From Clostridia bacterium (lineage in GTDB: Bacteria > Bacillota > Clostridia > Oscillospirales > Acutalibacteraceae): 61,819 nt of DNA. The stretch spans positions 1 to 61,819 of the forward strand of contig JAFXAK010000027.1 in the NCBI GenBank assembly GCA_017517135.1, read 5' to 3'. The notes beneath the pieces are model-generated. The model worked only from the letters and a program-made list of their open reading frames with translations. It searched no databases and had not been told where the DNA came from. Position 1 is the first letter of the stretch, and every line of letters begins with the position of its first letter. A program made the translations under genes and the position numbers. Of this stretch, positions 9,357-17,544 are shown one piece after another.

Positions 9357-10937
9357 TTATTTGAATGTTCTGCTTTCCTTGAGCTTCTGTTCCATTTCGA
9401 GGACCGCTTCAAGGTCACCGTCAGATGCTGCAAGGGAGGCTTCTTTTCTTCTTGCAAGAAGCTCTGCATACATCTGCTCCTTCTTTTTGCCGTGAAGGTC
9501 ATAGAAGAGCATGGGGATAATGCCGAGAGTTCCTGTCATAGCGGGAACAATGGTGAACATAGCAAAGAGATAGAACTTAACATAGTCAGGCTGTTCCTCG
9601 CCCTTGGTGTATGCACCCTGGTCGTAGCCTACCATCTTTTTGAGTGCTGTTGTAACAACACCGCTGACAGCACCCGAAACCTTTGATGCAAGTCCCTTTG
9701 CAACCGAGGTCATAGCCTCTGTGCGGTAGCCGTTCTTCCATTCGCAGTAGTCCATTGACTCGTTGTAAAGCTCTGTTCCGATAACGGACATAAGGCCGTA
9801 GAAGATAGTCCAGATGAGCTCCCACAGAGCCATAGCAAAGAACATCGGGAGCTTCTTCCTGTAAAGACCGCCCTTGAAGGTCTTGGGATTGAAGCCGATA
9901 CATCCGAAAAGGAATACGAAGATGTGCAGGAAGTGGGAAATGTTACGGCTTACAATATAAAGCAGACGGGAGGAGAACTTTCTTCTGAACCAGGGGACGA
10001 ATGAATAGGAAACAGGGGATAGGGGAGCTGCGGGAAGTCCTGCAACGAGTGTCATTGAAGCGAAATGCAGAACATCTATGTAGTAGTCCTGCTTGCTTCC
10101 CGAAATACCGAAGTTCGCAAGGAAATCGGAAACGGTGAGAAGAAGCATCGGCTTGTTGTTTGCAATAGAACGCAAAGAATCTCTTATGCTCGGTGTTTTG
10201 ACCGACTGCATAATTCTTTCCTTTGAATTCATAAAGAACCAGAACGACATACCCGAGGAAATGAGCGTTGTTGCGGCACCCATACCCACGAAAGCCCCCA
10301 TAAGCTGTTTTTCGTGCGACATCGAGGTCTTGAAAACCTTGTTGTCTATAAGGTCAAGAACAATTGTCATTGCGTGCTCGGGTAGCTTTTCACCGAAGAA
10401 GCCCGATGCAAAGTTTGCTATTGTTATAAGCCTCGTTCTGTCAACGGGGTGCGGCGTTATTGTTGCTAAAAGTCCCGTTCTTGCAATGCTCTGGAAGGTG
10501 CCAACACCCTCTCGTAAAATTTCAAGTGCAAGATAGAATACAAATTTAGAAACAGACATTGCTGTTTTGCCCTGAAAGAGAATAGGCATAAACCAGTAAA
10601 GCAGAGTTGCGATACAGCCGGGAATTGCAAGACCTAAGAGGTAAGGTCTGAATTTACCCCAACGGGTTCTTGTTTTTTCAACAATAGCCGCCGTGAAAAT
10701 ATCGTTCACAATATCCCATATACTGTTTACTGATTTTACTATAGTCTGATAACCGAGGTCGATTTTTACAATGTTTGTGATGAATCTTGTTGAATAGGTG
10801 TTTATGTTAAGACTTTGTGCGGCATCCCACAGAACAAAGCCTGCGGTTTCTTTCTTACCTACATAGCGTCTGTTTTCGTAAACATAACCTAATTGTTCAT
10901 CGGTATAAGCATCATTGAGATTTTTTTTCTCCGCCAA
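9357..10937 (-). CDS. GPH-type sugar:cation symporter (MFS_2)
   Basis: 526 residues with about twelve hydrophobic segments. The signature WDIVNDIFTAAIVEKTRTRWGKFRPYLL matches the loop 2-3 region (NDPxxGxxxDxxRxRxGxxRP) of the glycoside-pentoside-hexuronide family, which imports sugars or glycosides with Na+ or H+. A second member is encoded at 17537-19078 and shares YCEWKNGYRTEA and the FYDLHGKKKEQMYAELL-type tail. The start is TTG at 10937 with GGAGATGA nine bases upstream. It lies beside the mannosidase operon, so mannosides or mannose-containing oligosaccharides are plausible substrates, but this is inferred from position only. Confidence 0.85.
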   Translation of the reverse strand: MAEKKNLNDAYTDEQLGYVYENRRYVGKKETAGFVLWDAAQSLNINTYSTRFITNIVKIDLGYQTIVKSVNSIWDIVNDIFTAAIVEKTRTRWGKFRPYLLGLAIPGCIATLLYWFMPILFQGKTAMSVSKFVFYLALEILREGVGTFQSIARTGLLATITPHPVDRTRLITIANFASGFFGEKLPEHAMTIVLDLIDNKVFKTSMSHEKQLMGAFVGMGAATTLISSGMSFWFFMNSKERIMQSVKTPSIRDSLRSIANNKPMLLLTVSDFLANFGISGSKQDYYIDVLHFASMTLVAGLPAAPLSPVSYSFVPWFRRKFSSRLLYIVSRNISHFLHIFVFLFGCIGFNPKTFKGGLYRKKLPMFFAMALWELIWTIFYGLMSVIGTELYNESMDYCEWKNGYRTEAMTSVAKGLASKVSGAVSGVVTTALKKMVGYDQGAYTKGEEQPDYVKFYLFAMFTIVPAMTGTLGIIPMLFYDLHGKKKEQMYAELLARRKEASLAASDGDLEAVLEMEQKLKESRTFK

Positions 10938-11164
10938 AAAAAATCATCTCCTTTGTTTTGCACTCAAAGTGCCTTATATAATAAATATTAACATATTGTG
11001 AGTATTTCTTCAATACGGCTTTTTTAACAAAAAATTTGTCTGTTTATTGACACAATGAAAAGTATTTTTAATTTTCTCTGTTTTCGGGGAGAATTAATAT
11101 TTATGCTCTGATAATATTAACGCAAACAACTTAATAAATTTGCTGCAAATTTTTGTCCTTGAAT

Positions 11165-11309
11165 GGTAGGGAACGATGCCCACATCGTTCCGCCTGATGG
11201 GAAAGTAATTTTAAATTTGTCTAAATCTTTTTGTTTGAAATAATGCTGAATTCCTGCAAAAAAGTTAGAATTTGCTTAATACGGAACGATGTGGGCATCG
11301 TTCCCTACC
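11165..11309. repeat. MITE-like element with 28-base perfect inverted arms
   Basis: The arms at 11165-11192 and 11282-11309 are exact reverse complements, separated by 89 AT-rich bases. Each arm is itself a hairpin: GGAACGATG-ccca-CATCGTTCC. No coding capacity is seen. The size and structure fit a miniature inverted-repeat element or a large RNA hairpin. Confidence 0.75.
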
Positions 11310-11373
11310 GGTACAGCCCTCTGGTCGCATTGCAAAATCAAGTTTTTATCTGCCTTCGATAAGGCTAAGTATG

Positions 11374-11402
11374 AAAAAAGCCCTGAACCGAAATTCAGGA
11401 CT
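11374..11402 (-). terminator. Rho-independent terminator of the mannosidase operon
   Basis: On the minus strand AGTCCTGAA and TTCAGGGCT pair around a short loop and are followed by six T, 26 bases after the stop codon. Confidence 0.8.
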
Positions 11403-11427
11403 TTTTGTTAAACTATTTGAAAATAAA

Positions 11428-13890
11428 TCAGCAGCAGCCCTCTAAGAAGTTGACCTGAGAAACCTTGCCGTCTGCTTCAATTCTGAAGGTTTTGATTTCG
11501 TGGGGGAGGAAATCAACTCTGAAGGAGCAATCGAGCATATCGCAGGTGATATAGCCTCTTGTTTCAACGCCCTTTGATTCATAAAGTCTCAGTACAGCAG
11601 CACCGCTTTCGTCCTCTGCGAATTTGAATGCCGTTACAATGAGATTATCGTGGCTTACCTTGAGGAAGGATTTTTTCTGCTTTTCTTCACCCTTGTGATA
11701 GCCCTCGGGGATAGCAACGGGACGGATGTTGAATATAGCCGCCTCATTTGTAACACCCGATGTTTCCGGCTCGTTTTCGTGCAGGAAAATACCGTATTCA
11801 AAACGCTGAATTCCCTCGTCCGTGAAGTTGAACTCTGCTGCGGGACGGTGTGAATAGTGGTCTGCAAAAATAACATTACGGATAAGAGTAATTCTCATAT
11901 CGTTGTCGGGACAGTCATAGCTGTACTTTGAATCGTTGAGAATCTGCAAGCCGTATCTCTTGCCTGAATTTGTAAAGGAGATACCGCCCCAACGCTGTGC
12001 GGGCTCTTCCTCGCCGTTTGCGGGACGCTTTATGTAGCCTGCGGGGATTTCGTAGGTGTTCACAAAATCTGTACCGTCAACGGGGAAGGACATCTTGAGC
12101 ATTGTGAACTTTTCGCTCCAGTTAGCCTTGCACTTAACTCTGAGTGTTTTCTGACCTGATGCGAGAATAAAGTCCTGAGTGAGAACGGAAGAGCCGAAGG
12201 TGTGATGAGTTCTGATAACAGCTCTTGCGGGGCCGTTTTCAACAAGCTCAATGTCGCTTAAATCCATAACACCCTTTTTGTTATGGAACTTGAACACCAT
12301 ATGTGCCCAGGTGTCTGTTTCGTGATCGTCGATAACGGTGGGGACAGCAAGCCGTCTGTCCTTTGAAGCATAATCAAAGCCGTTTTCCTTGCTGATAAGG
12401 CTTTCAATAGTACCTGTTTCCTTGTTGAAGGTAACGGAAATATATTCGTTTTCCATTGTAAGACCGGCAGCCTTTACATCGCTTTCGGATACGGTGATTA
12501 CGCTGTCTTCGTTCTCTCTCATTGTGAGCCAATAGGTGTTATAGCCCATTGCGGGAACTGAAGCTATAAAGCAGGTGTCAAGATGTGAGTCGTTTGAACG
12601 CGAGGAACGGACATTCTGGAAAATAACAGCATTACCGTCTGAATCAACAACCTTCATTGAGGGGTGATATGTTCTGACGGGCACCTTTATATCAAAGGAG
12701 AGGGGATTGAATACTATCACGGGACGGGGGTATTTACCGCAGGAGTGATGACGGGCATCCGATACACCGTCAACCCAGGTATCAATATGCTTTGCAATAC
12801 GAAGCACGGCTTCATTGTATGCTTTTGAAGCCAGGTTCATAGCGTGTCCCATAGAAAGCTTTACATCCTCATAAGCCTCCATTATTGAACAGCCGCAGAG
12901 AATATCGTGGAACTGATTGAAGCATACCTCTTCCCAGGCAGATTCAAAATCCTTTGTTTTTTCTTTCATACCCGCTTGTTTGCTTGCAATAGTTGAGAAT
13001 GCTTCTGAAGCATAGAGCAGATTTTCTGCCTGACGGTTAAGCTGCTTTACAAGTGATGTTGCAGAATAGCAGCCGCTTGCGTGGTGCTGTAAATCGTCTC
13101 TCCATATAGGCAGATCGGGCATTTCAAGGCACAGAGAATTGAAAAATTCGTCGGGGGAGGAGAACTTGAGCTGCGGCTTACCCTCACGCTTTTTAAGGGA
13201 AGTAAGATATTCTATATCCGCCTTTGTGGGGCCGCCGCCGTGGTTACCCACACCGTAGAACAGCATCATACTGCTGCCCGATTCTTCGGCTGAATTATCA
13301 AGCTTTTCGAGTGCTCTGTCGAGGGAAGCCTTGCCGTTTTCGGCATAGCCTGTGGGAATACGGTAGGTGATAACCTTTGAGCCGTCCTGACTTTCCCAGA
13401 GGAATTTTTCGGGGACCTCGGAATTTTCGTGTGTGCCGGGACGCATCATTACATAATTTGTCATACCGCCCTGACGAAGAAGCTGAGGCAGATTGCCGTT
13501 GTGACCGAATGAGTCAACATTATAGCCTGAACGGCAGATTTTGCCGAATTTTTTATAGTAGAAATACTGTGAATAGAGAGCCTGTCTTGCAAAGGATTCG
13601 CCTGAGGGCATATTGCAGTCGGGCTGTACCCACCAGCCGTTTACGGGTACCCATCTGCCTTTCTTTACCATCTCAACTATCTCTTCAAACATATCGGGAT
13701 CGATTTCGCTTACCCATTTATAGTATGCGGCGGAAGAACAGGTGAAAACAAGCTCGGGGTATTCATTAAGTCTGTCAAGTGCACTGCGGAATGTCTGCAG
13801 AACCTCTCCGCAGCCCTCCTGCCAACGCCAAAGCCAGATAGGATCAAGATGTGCATTGCCTATAAGATGTATTTTAGGATTTAATTTCAT
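11428..13890 (-). CDS. Alpha-mannosidase, GH38 family
   Basis: 820 residues. It removes alpha-linked mannose from mannosides or glycan ends. HLIGNAHLDPIWLWRW holds the zinc ligands His14 and Asp16, and NVDSFGHNGNLPQ holds the probable nucleophile Asp126; FHDILCG near residue 330 and the C-terminal beta-domain follow. No signal peptide is present, so it acts in the cytoplasm on imported oligosaccharides. It begins only three bases after the stop of the upstream 596-residue gene, with AGGAGG before the ATG, so the two form an operon. Two GPH symporters lie on either side of this pair, consistent with uptake followed by intracellular hydrolysis. Confidence 0.92.
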   Translation of the reverse strand: MKLNPKIHLIGNAHLDPIWLWRWQEGCGEVLQTFRSALDRLNEYPELVFTCSSAAYYKWVSEIDPDMFEEIVEMVKKGRWVPVNGWWVQPDCNMPSGESFARQALYSQYFYYKKFGKICRSGYNVDSFGHNGNLPQLLRQGGMTNYVMMRPGTHENSEVPEKFLWESQDGSKVITYRIPTGYAENGKASLDRALEKLDNSAEESGSSMMLFYGVGNHGGGPTKADIEYLTSLKKREGKPQLKFSSPDEFFNSLCLEMPDLPIWRDDLQHHASGCYSATSLVKQLNRQAENLLYASEAFSTIASKQAGMKEKTKDFESAWEEVCFNQFHDILCGCSIMEAYEDVKLSMGHAMNLASKAYNEAVLRIAKHIDTWVDGVSDARHHSCGKYPRPVIVFNPLSFDIKVPVRTYHPSMKVVDSDGNAVIFQNVRSSRSNDSHLDTCFIASVPAMGYNTYWLTMRENEDSVITVSESDVKAAGLTMENEYISVTFNKETGTIESLISKENGFDYASKDRRLAVPTVIDDHETDTWAHMVFKFHNKKGVMDLSDIELVENGPARAVIRTHHTFGSSVLTQDFILASGQKTLRVKCKANWSEKFTMLKMSFPVDGTDFVNTYEIPAGYIKRPANGEEEPAQRWGGISFTNSGKRYGLQILNDSKYSYDCPDNDMRITLIRNVIFADHYSHRPAAEFNFTDEGIQRFEYGIFLHENEPETSGVTNEAAIFNIRPVAIPEGYHKGEEKQKKSFLKVSHDNLIVTAFKFAEDESGAAVLRLYESKGVETRGYITCDMLDCSFRVDFLPHEIKTFRIEADGKVSQVNFLEGCC

Positions 13891-13893
13891 TTT

Positions 13894-15684
13894 TTAATCC
13901 TCCTGAATTATTCCGTAGTATCTGCCGAGCCAATAAGCGAAGGTATAAACATATGCGCTTTCAACAACAAGGCAGTCTTCACACTCAATGTCATTATAGT
14001 TATAGGGATTACGGTCATATTTTGTTATAGGAAGCTCGTCGGGTTCAATAAGCCAGGTTGTTTCCTTTTCGCCGCCGAAACGGTAACGCACGGGAGCATC
14101 AAGTCTTTTTGAGATACCGCAGGAGGTAATAAGTCTTGTGATAGAGTTTCTTCTGAACCAGTCAATATGTCTTGATGTGTCAAGCTTTTCTTCGGGGAGG
14201 GAAAGCATATAGGGGAAATCGTATATGGGATTATGCTCTCTTCTGAATGTTCCGTTCCAGCCCTTGTAGCCTGCTTTGTACATCTCTCTGAGTGTTTCGT
14301 CCTTTTCAAGCTGAATGAGAACAAAGTATGCGGCGGTTGCAAGGAAGTGGTCGCCGTACATAAGTCCTTCAACCGGCTCGCCGCCCTCCATCATAGCGCT
14401 TATATGGAAGCGTGCCTCGTGCATAGTTGAAAGCTTTGCATAGCCGTGGTTTTCAATAAGGTCATTGTAGGCCTCAAGCCATCTGCCCGTCTCACCCGTG
14501 ATGTGCATAACAACCTTTAAGTACATAAGCAGCTCTGCGGAGTTAAGACAGCCGTCTGACCAGCCGAGGAAGCTGTTGAAATAATTTTCGCTCCACTTAG
14601 CCCAGGTCGTGGGCTTGCCGTTACATTCAATGAACTCGTTGCCGTTATCAAGAATGTGTGCAACGGTTGCCTTTGCGGCACTTGTCATAAGGTCGTGCAG
14701 CTCCTTGTCCTCGTCGCCTAAAATTTCGTGGAAGAAATACATAAGCATATAGTGAGAGGTAATTTCGTCGCTGCTGGTGTCTCCCTTGTAGGTGATATCG
14801 TTGTCCGTGTAGCCGAGGTCTGTGTAGAGCCGGGCCAGTCTTTCAGGTACGGGGTGAGATGCATCAATCACCATACCGTTCATTTTTCTGCTCTTAGCCC
14901 CCGATGTGTTAAGACAAACAGCCTTGCCGTTCTGCTTGCGGAAGAACAGACCGTCATTCGGAAGAGGCTCAGTTGAGACAATATATGTTCTTGCAATGAA
15001 GCCGTCGCCTCTGCCGTGGATATACATTAAAAGCAGACAAGCCTCTGTTGCTCTTATGGCGGAAGCCTTCGCAGCAACTGTTTTGGGATGCTCTTCACCC
15101 AATTCTCTCTTGTATACTGCATATTTGCACAGTTCACCTATAGCATAGCCGGCTGTGAAGGTGCCTGAGTTGTCAGAGTGTCCGTAGGGGACAACCGTGT
15201 CAAGCTCGCGTGCAACGGAGAGATGTCTCTGAGTTATCATGCCTCTTCTGGAAACATATTTTTCAGATTCCTCATGAAGCCGCTGTGCCTTTTCTTCTGC
15301 GGAGATGATTTCGAGTGTTATGTGCGATACACCCTTGTCTGTAAGCACCCACACGCTTTCGGGGGCGGATGAATCACAGTAAACAGATTTTACATTATCG
15401 TCTGCAAGAAATCTTGAGGCGCTGAAATACATAACTCTGTCTGTTTCAAATTCGGGATTTGCTTCATATCTTGTAAGACCGTTGGCAGCCCCCAGCCACA
15501 AAGCCTTTTCTGATTTTGCAAAGCAGGTATAGTCCCTTTTCTTTGAGGGCAGAGGGAAATCAATGTCCTCCAGGTCAGGCTTGCCGCTTTTGACGGAGAA
15601 AAGCTCCTTGGGTACCTCGGGAGCAAAGCGGTCGTATATTTTTACAACTCGTGCAAGTGTATTGGGTATTGAAAATGTCTGCAT
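13894..15684 (-). CDS. Uncharacterised protein, propeller-motif N-terminus with helical (alpha/alpha)-type domain
   Basis: 596 residues from the ATG at 15684, chosen because GAAAGGAGA lies seven bases upstream; the longer frame from 15711 has no ribosome site. The N-terminal 110 residues carry repeats such as ALWLGAANGLTRYE and SVWVLTDKGVSHI, resembling two-component-regulator-propeller motifs. The rest is mostly helical with conserved-looking blocks HSDNSGTFTAGYAIGELCKYAV, GDGFIARTYI, KGDTSSDEITSHYMLMYFF and KPTTWAKW. I recall similar blocks in uncharacterised proteins of polysaccharide-degrading bacteria but know of no assigned reaction. Acidic pairs and Trp residues fit a sugar-binding toroid. 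It is co-transcribed with the GH38 mannosidase, so a role in glycan breakdown is inferred. No signal peptide. Confidence 0.7.
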   Translation of the reverse strand: MQTFSIPNTLARVVKIYDRFAPEVPKELFSVKSGKPDLEDIDFPLPSKKRDYTCFAKSEKALWLGAANGLTRYEANPEFETDRVMYFSASRFLADDNVKSVYCDSSAPESVWVLTDKGVSHITLEIISAEEKAQRLHEESEKYVSRRGMITQRHLSVARELDTVVPYGHSDNSGTFTAGYAIGELCKYAVYKRELGEEHPKTVAAKASAIRATEACLLLMYIHGRGDGFIARTYIVSTEPLPNDGLFFRKQNGKAVCLNTSGAKSRKMNGMVIDASHPVPERLARLYTDLGYTDNDITYKGDTSSDEITSHYMLMYFFHEILGDEDKELHDLMTSAAKATVAHILDNGNEFIECNGKPTTWAKWSENYFNSFLGWSDGCLNSAELLMYLKVVMHITGETGRWLEAYNDLIENHGYAKLSTMHEARFHISAMMEGGEPVEGLMYGDHFLATAAYFVLIQLEKDETLREMYKAGYKGWNGTFRREHNPIYDFPYMLSLPEEKLDTSRHIDWFRRNSITRLITSCGISKRLDAPVRYRFGGEKETTWLIEPDELPITKYDRNPYNYNDIECEDCLVVESAYVYTFAYWLGRYYGIIQED

Positions 15685-15803
15685 CGGAAATCTCCTTTCA
15701 ATCTCTTTCATTATATTTTATCTGTTATCGGAAGAAAAAGCAATAGTTTTATATATTTTATATTGAAACGAAAATGATAATAATGTAATATATATAATGT
15801 AAT

Positions 15804-15815
15804 TAATAATTATTA
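15804..15815. promoter_or_regulatory. AT-rich palindromic upstream region of tcdA
   Basis: TAATAATTATTA is a perfect palindrome inside a longer AT block (15787-15825) with two TATAAT words. The same block, with a perfect 20-base palindrome, precedes bioY at 20034-20053. It could be an AT-rich promoter or an operator shared by the two genes. Confidence 0.4.
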
Positions 15816-15834
15816 TATATAATGTAGGTGTGCT

Positions 15835-16539
15835 ATGAAAGAGGAACTGTGCCGTACGGCAATGCTTATCGGCGAGGAAAATGTAAAAAAGCTTGAAAAC
15901 AGCCATATCTGTGTTTTCGGGCTGGGAGGTGTCGGCTCGTATACCGTTGAGGCTCTTGCAAGAAGCGGTGTAGGGGAGCTGACACTCGTTGACGGTGACA
16001 CGGTATCTTTGTCAAACATAAACCGTCAGCTTTATGCATTGCACTCAACCGTGGGGCTCAAAAAAACAGAAGTTGCAAGGCAGAGAATATATGACATCAA
16101 CCCCGATTGCAGGGTGAATATAATTTCGGAATTTGTGACGGAAGAGAATGTTGATATATTCTTTTCCTCTCAGTATGATTTCTGTGTTGATGCTATTGAC
16201 GATACAAAAGCCAAAACCGCCATTGCCGTCAGGTGCGGTGAAAAAAATATTCCTTTTATAGCTTCAATGGGAACGGGGAGTAAATTATGTCCCGAAAAAT
16301 TTGTTATTACGGATATTTTCAAGACCGAAAACTGCCCGTTGTGCAGAGTTATGAGAAAAAAATACAAGGATGCGGGTGTAAAAAAGGTGACTGTTCTGTA
16401 TTCCCCCGAGCTGCCCTGCGGGAATAAGTATTCCTGTGAAGAAAATGCACAAAAAAGGGTGCCGTCAAGCATAAGCTTTGTGCCGTCGGTTGCGGGACTG
16501 AGAATTGCAGGATATGTTATAAACACCTTAACAAAGTGA
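15835..16539 (+). CDS. tcdA: tRNA threonylcarbamoyladenosine dehydratase (TcdA/CsdL), ThiF superfamily
   Basis: 234 residues. It is an E1-like ATP-dependent enzyme that dehydrates t6A37 to the cyclic form in ANN-decoding tRNAs. The nucleotide site CVFGLGGVGSYTVEALARSGVG is near the N-terminus, followed by LVDGDTVSLSNINRQ, which is diagnostic of the family, and Cys pairs in ENCPLCRVMRKK. Length agrees with TcdA and is shorter than MoeB or ThiF plus extensions. It is divergent from the mannosidase operon, with an AGGTG ribosome site close to the ATG, and is followed by a hairpin terminator. Confidence 0.88.
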   Translation: MKEELCRTAMLIGEENVKKLENSHICVFGLGGVGSYTVEALARSGVGELTLVDGDTVSLSNINRQLYALHSTVGLKKTEVARQRIYDINPDCRVNIISEFVTEENVDIFFSSQYDFCVDAIDDTKAKTAIAVRCGEKNIPFIASMGTGSKLCPEKFVITDIFKTENCPLCRVMRKKYKDAGVKKVTVLYSPELPCGNKYSCEENAQKRVPSSISFVPSVAGLRIAGYVINTLTK

Positions 16540-16589
16540 AATATTTTTAACAATTTATACAAAATTTATTGAAATAGCATAAAAATTAT

Positions 16590-16635
16590 GGTATTATTAC
16601 AGAAAAGAGGTATTTCGGTAATAATACCTTTTATT
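16590..16635 (+). terminator. Terminator after tcdA, possibly an attenuator for the next gene
   Basis: GGTATTATTAC pairs with GTAATAATACC around a 17-base loop (16590-16628), followed by TTTTATTTCTTTT. It ends about 13 bases before the ribosome site of the next gene, so partial read-through could feed that gene. Confidence 0.7.
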
Positions 16636-16656
16636 TCTTTTGGAGGTGCAAAAAAA

Positions 16657-17544
16657 ATGGCTCAGTGTCCTAAATGCGGTAAGGCCTTGAAGCTTAGCGA
16701 CTGGCGGCAGGCTTGTCCGTACTGCTCCACGAATATGGTTATTTATGACCTTCAGGAAAGGCTTATGCTTGATGCGGATAAGGCAGAGGTGCAGAACTAC
16801 TATTTTCAGAAGAAGATAGACAGGCTCAAAGGTTCCTTTGCCGGAAGCAGACTTGCTATCGTGAGAATTTTTACTTCACTTTTACCTATAGCAGCTTTGT
16901 TCCTGCCTGTATTCAGATTGACTTTATCTGCACCGTTTGAAGCCTTTGACGGTAATTTTACTGCAATAAGCTTATATAATATGGTATCATCGCTCGACTT
17001 CGGAAAGGTGCTTGAGCTTCTTTCGTCGCCCGAAACACAGACAGCGGCAATTATGTTTGTCGGTTCGCTTTTGTGCTTGCTGCTGTCGGTTGTTATTATG
17101 CTTGTGCATCTTCTGTGCCTTATGATGGCTTTAGGGCCTAAGGGTAAATTGAGAAACTATGCACTTGACACCGTTTTTCTGCTTTTGTCCGTTGCAAGTG
17201 TTGTGCTGTTCTTCTCTATTCCCGAAAACTCCTTTGCTTCGGGTACGGTAGGAATAGGCTCATATCTGTATATTGTGCTTGTTATTGTAAATTTTGCAGT
17301 TGACATTGCTGTTTTTAAGCAGGGAATTGAAGTAAAGCACAAGCAATGCTATGTGGGCGGTATTCCCATAGAGGAATATTTCGAGATGCTCGAAAACGGC
17401 AGACCGCACGAGGAAATAAGAGCCGATATGTATGAAAGGCTCACGGCAATACAGAGAGAAAAGGATGAAAAATTAGCTGCAGAGTTAAAGGAACAGGAAG
17501 AAGCGGAAAAAAGAGAAAAGGAGGCGCAGATGAAGAATGAGTGA
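16657..17544 (+). CDS. Zinc-ribbon membrane protein of unknown function
   Basis: 295 residues from ATG 16657, chosen for the TTTTGGAGGTG site eight bases upstream. The N-terminus is a zinc ribbon (CPKCGK and, 17 residues on, CPYC). Four membrane segments follow in the middle, and the last 50 residues are a highly charged Glu/Lys helix that is likely coiled-coil and cytoplasmic. The two metal-binding CxxC pairs suggest nucleic-acid or protein contacts on the cytoplasmic side. It overlaps the next gene (a GPH symporter) by eight bases, so the two are translationally coupled and may work together. I do not recognise a named family. Confidence 0.75.
   Translation: MAQCPKCGKALKLSDWRQACPYCSTNMVIYDLQERLMLDADKAEVQNYYFQKKIDRLKGSFAGSRLAIVRIFTSLLPIAALFLPVFRLTLSAPFEAFDGNFTAISLYNMVSSLDFGKVLELLSSPETQTAAIMFVGSLLCLLLSVVIMLVHLLCLMMALGPKGKLRNYALDTVFLLLSVASVVLFFSIPENSFASGTVGIGSYLYIVLVIVNFAVDIAVFKQGIEVKHKQCYVGGIPIEEYFEMLENGRPHEEIRADMYERLTAIQREKDEKLAAELKEQEEAEKREKEAQMKNE

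Larger units (their letters stand above)
10938..11427. other. Intergenic region holding an inverted-repeat element
   Basis: 490 bases without a gene. It contains the promoter region of the symporter gene (AT-rich, with AAAGGAGATGA at about 10944-10955), the inverted-repeat element at 11165-11309, and the mannosidase terminator. Nothing else is recognised. Confidence 0.7.
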
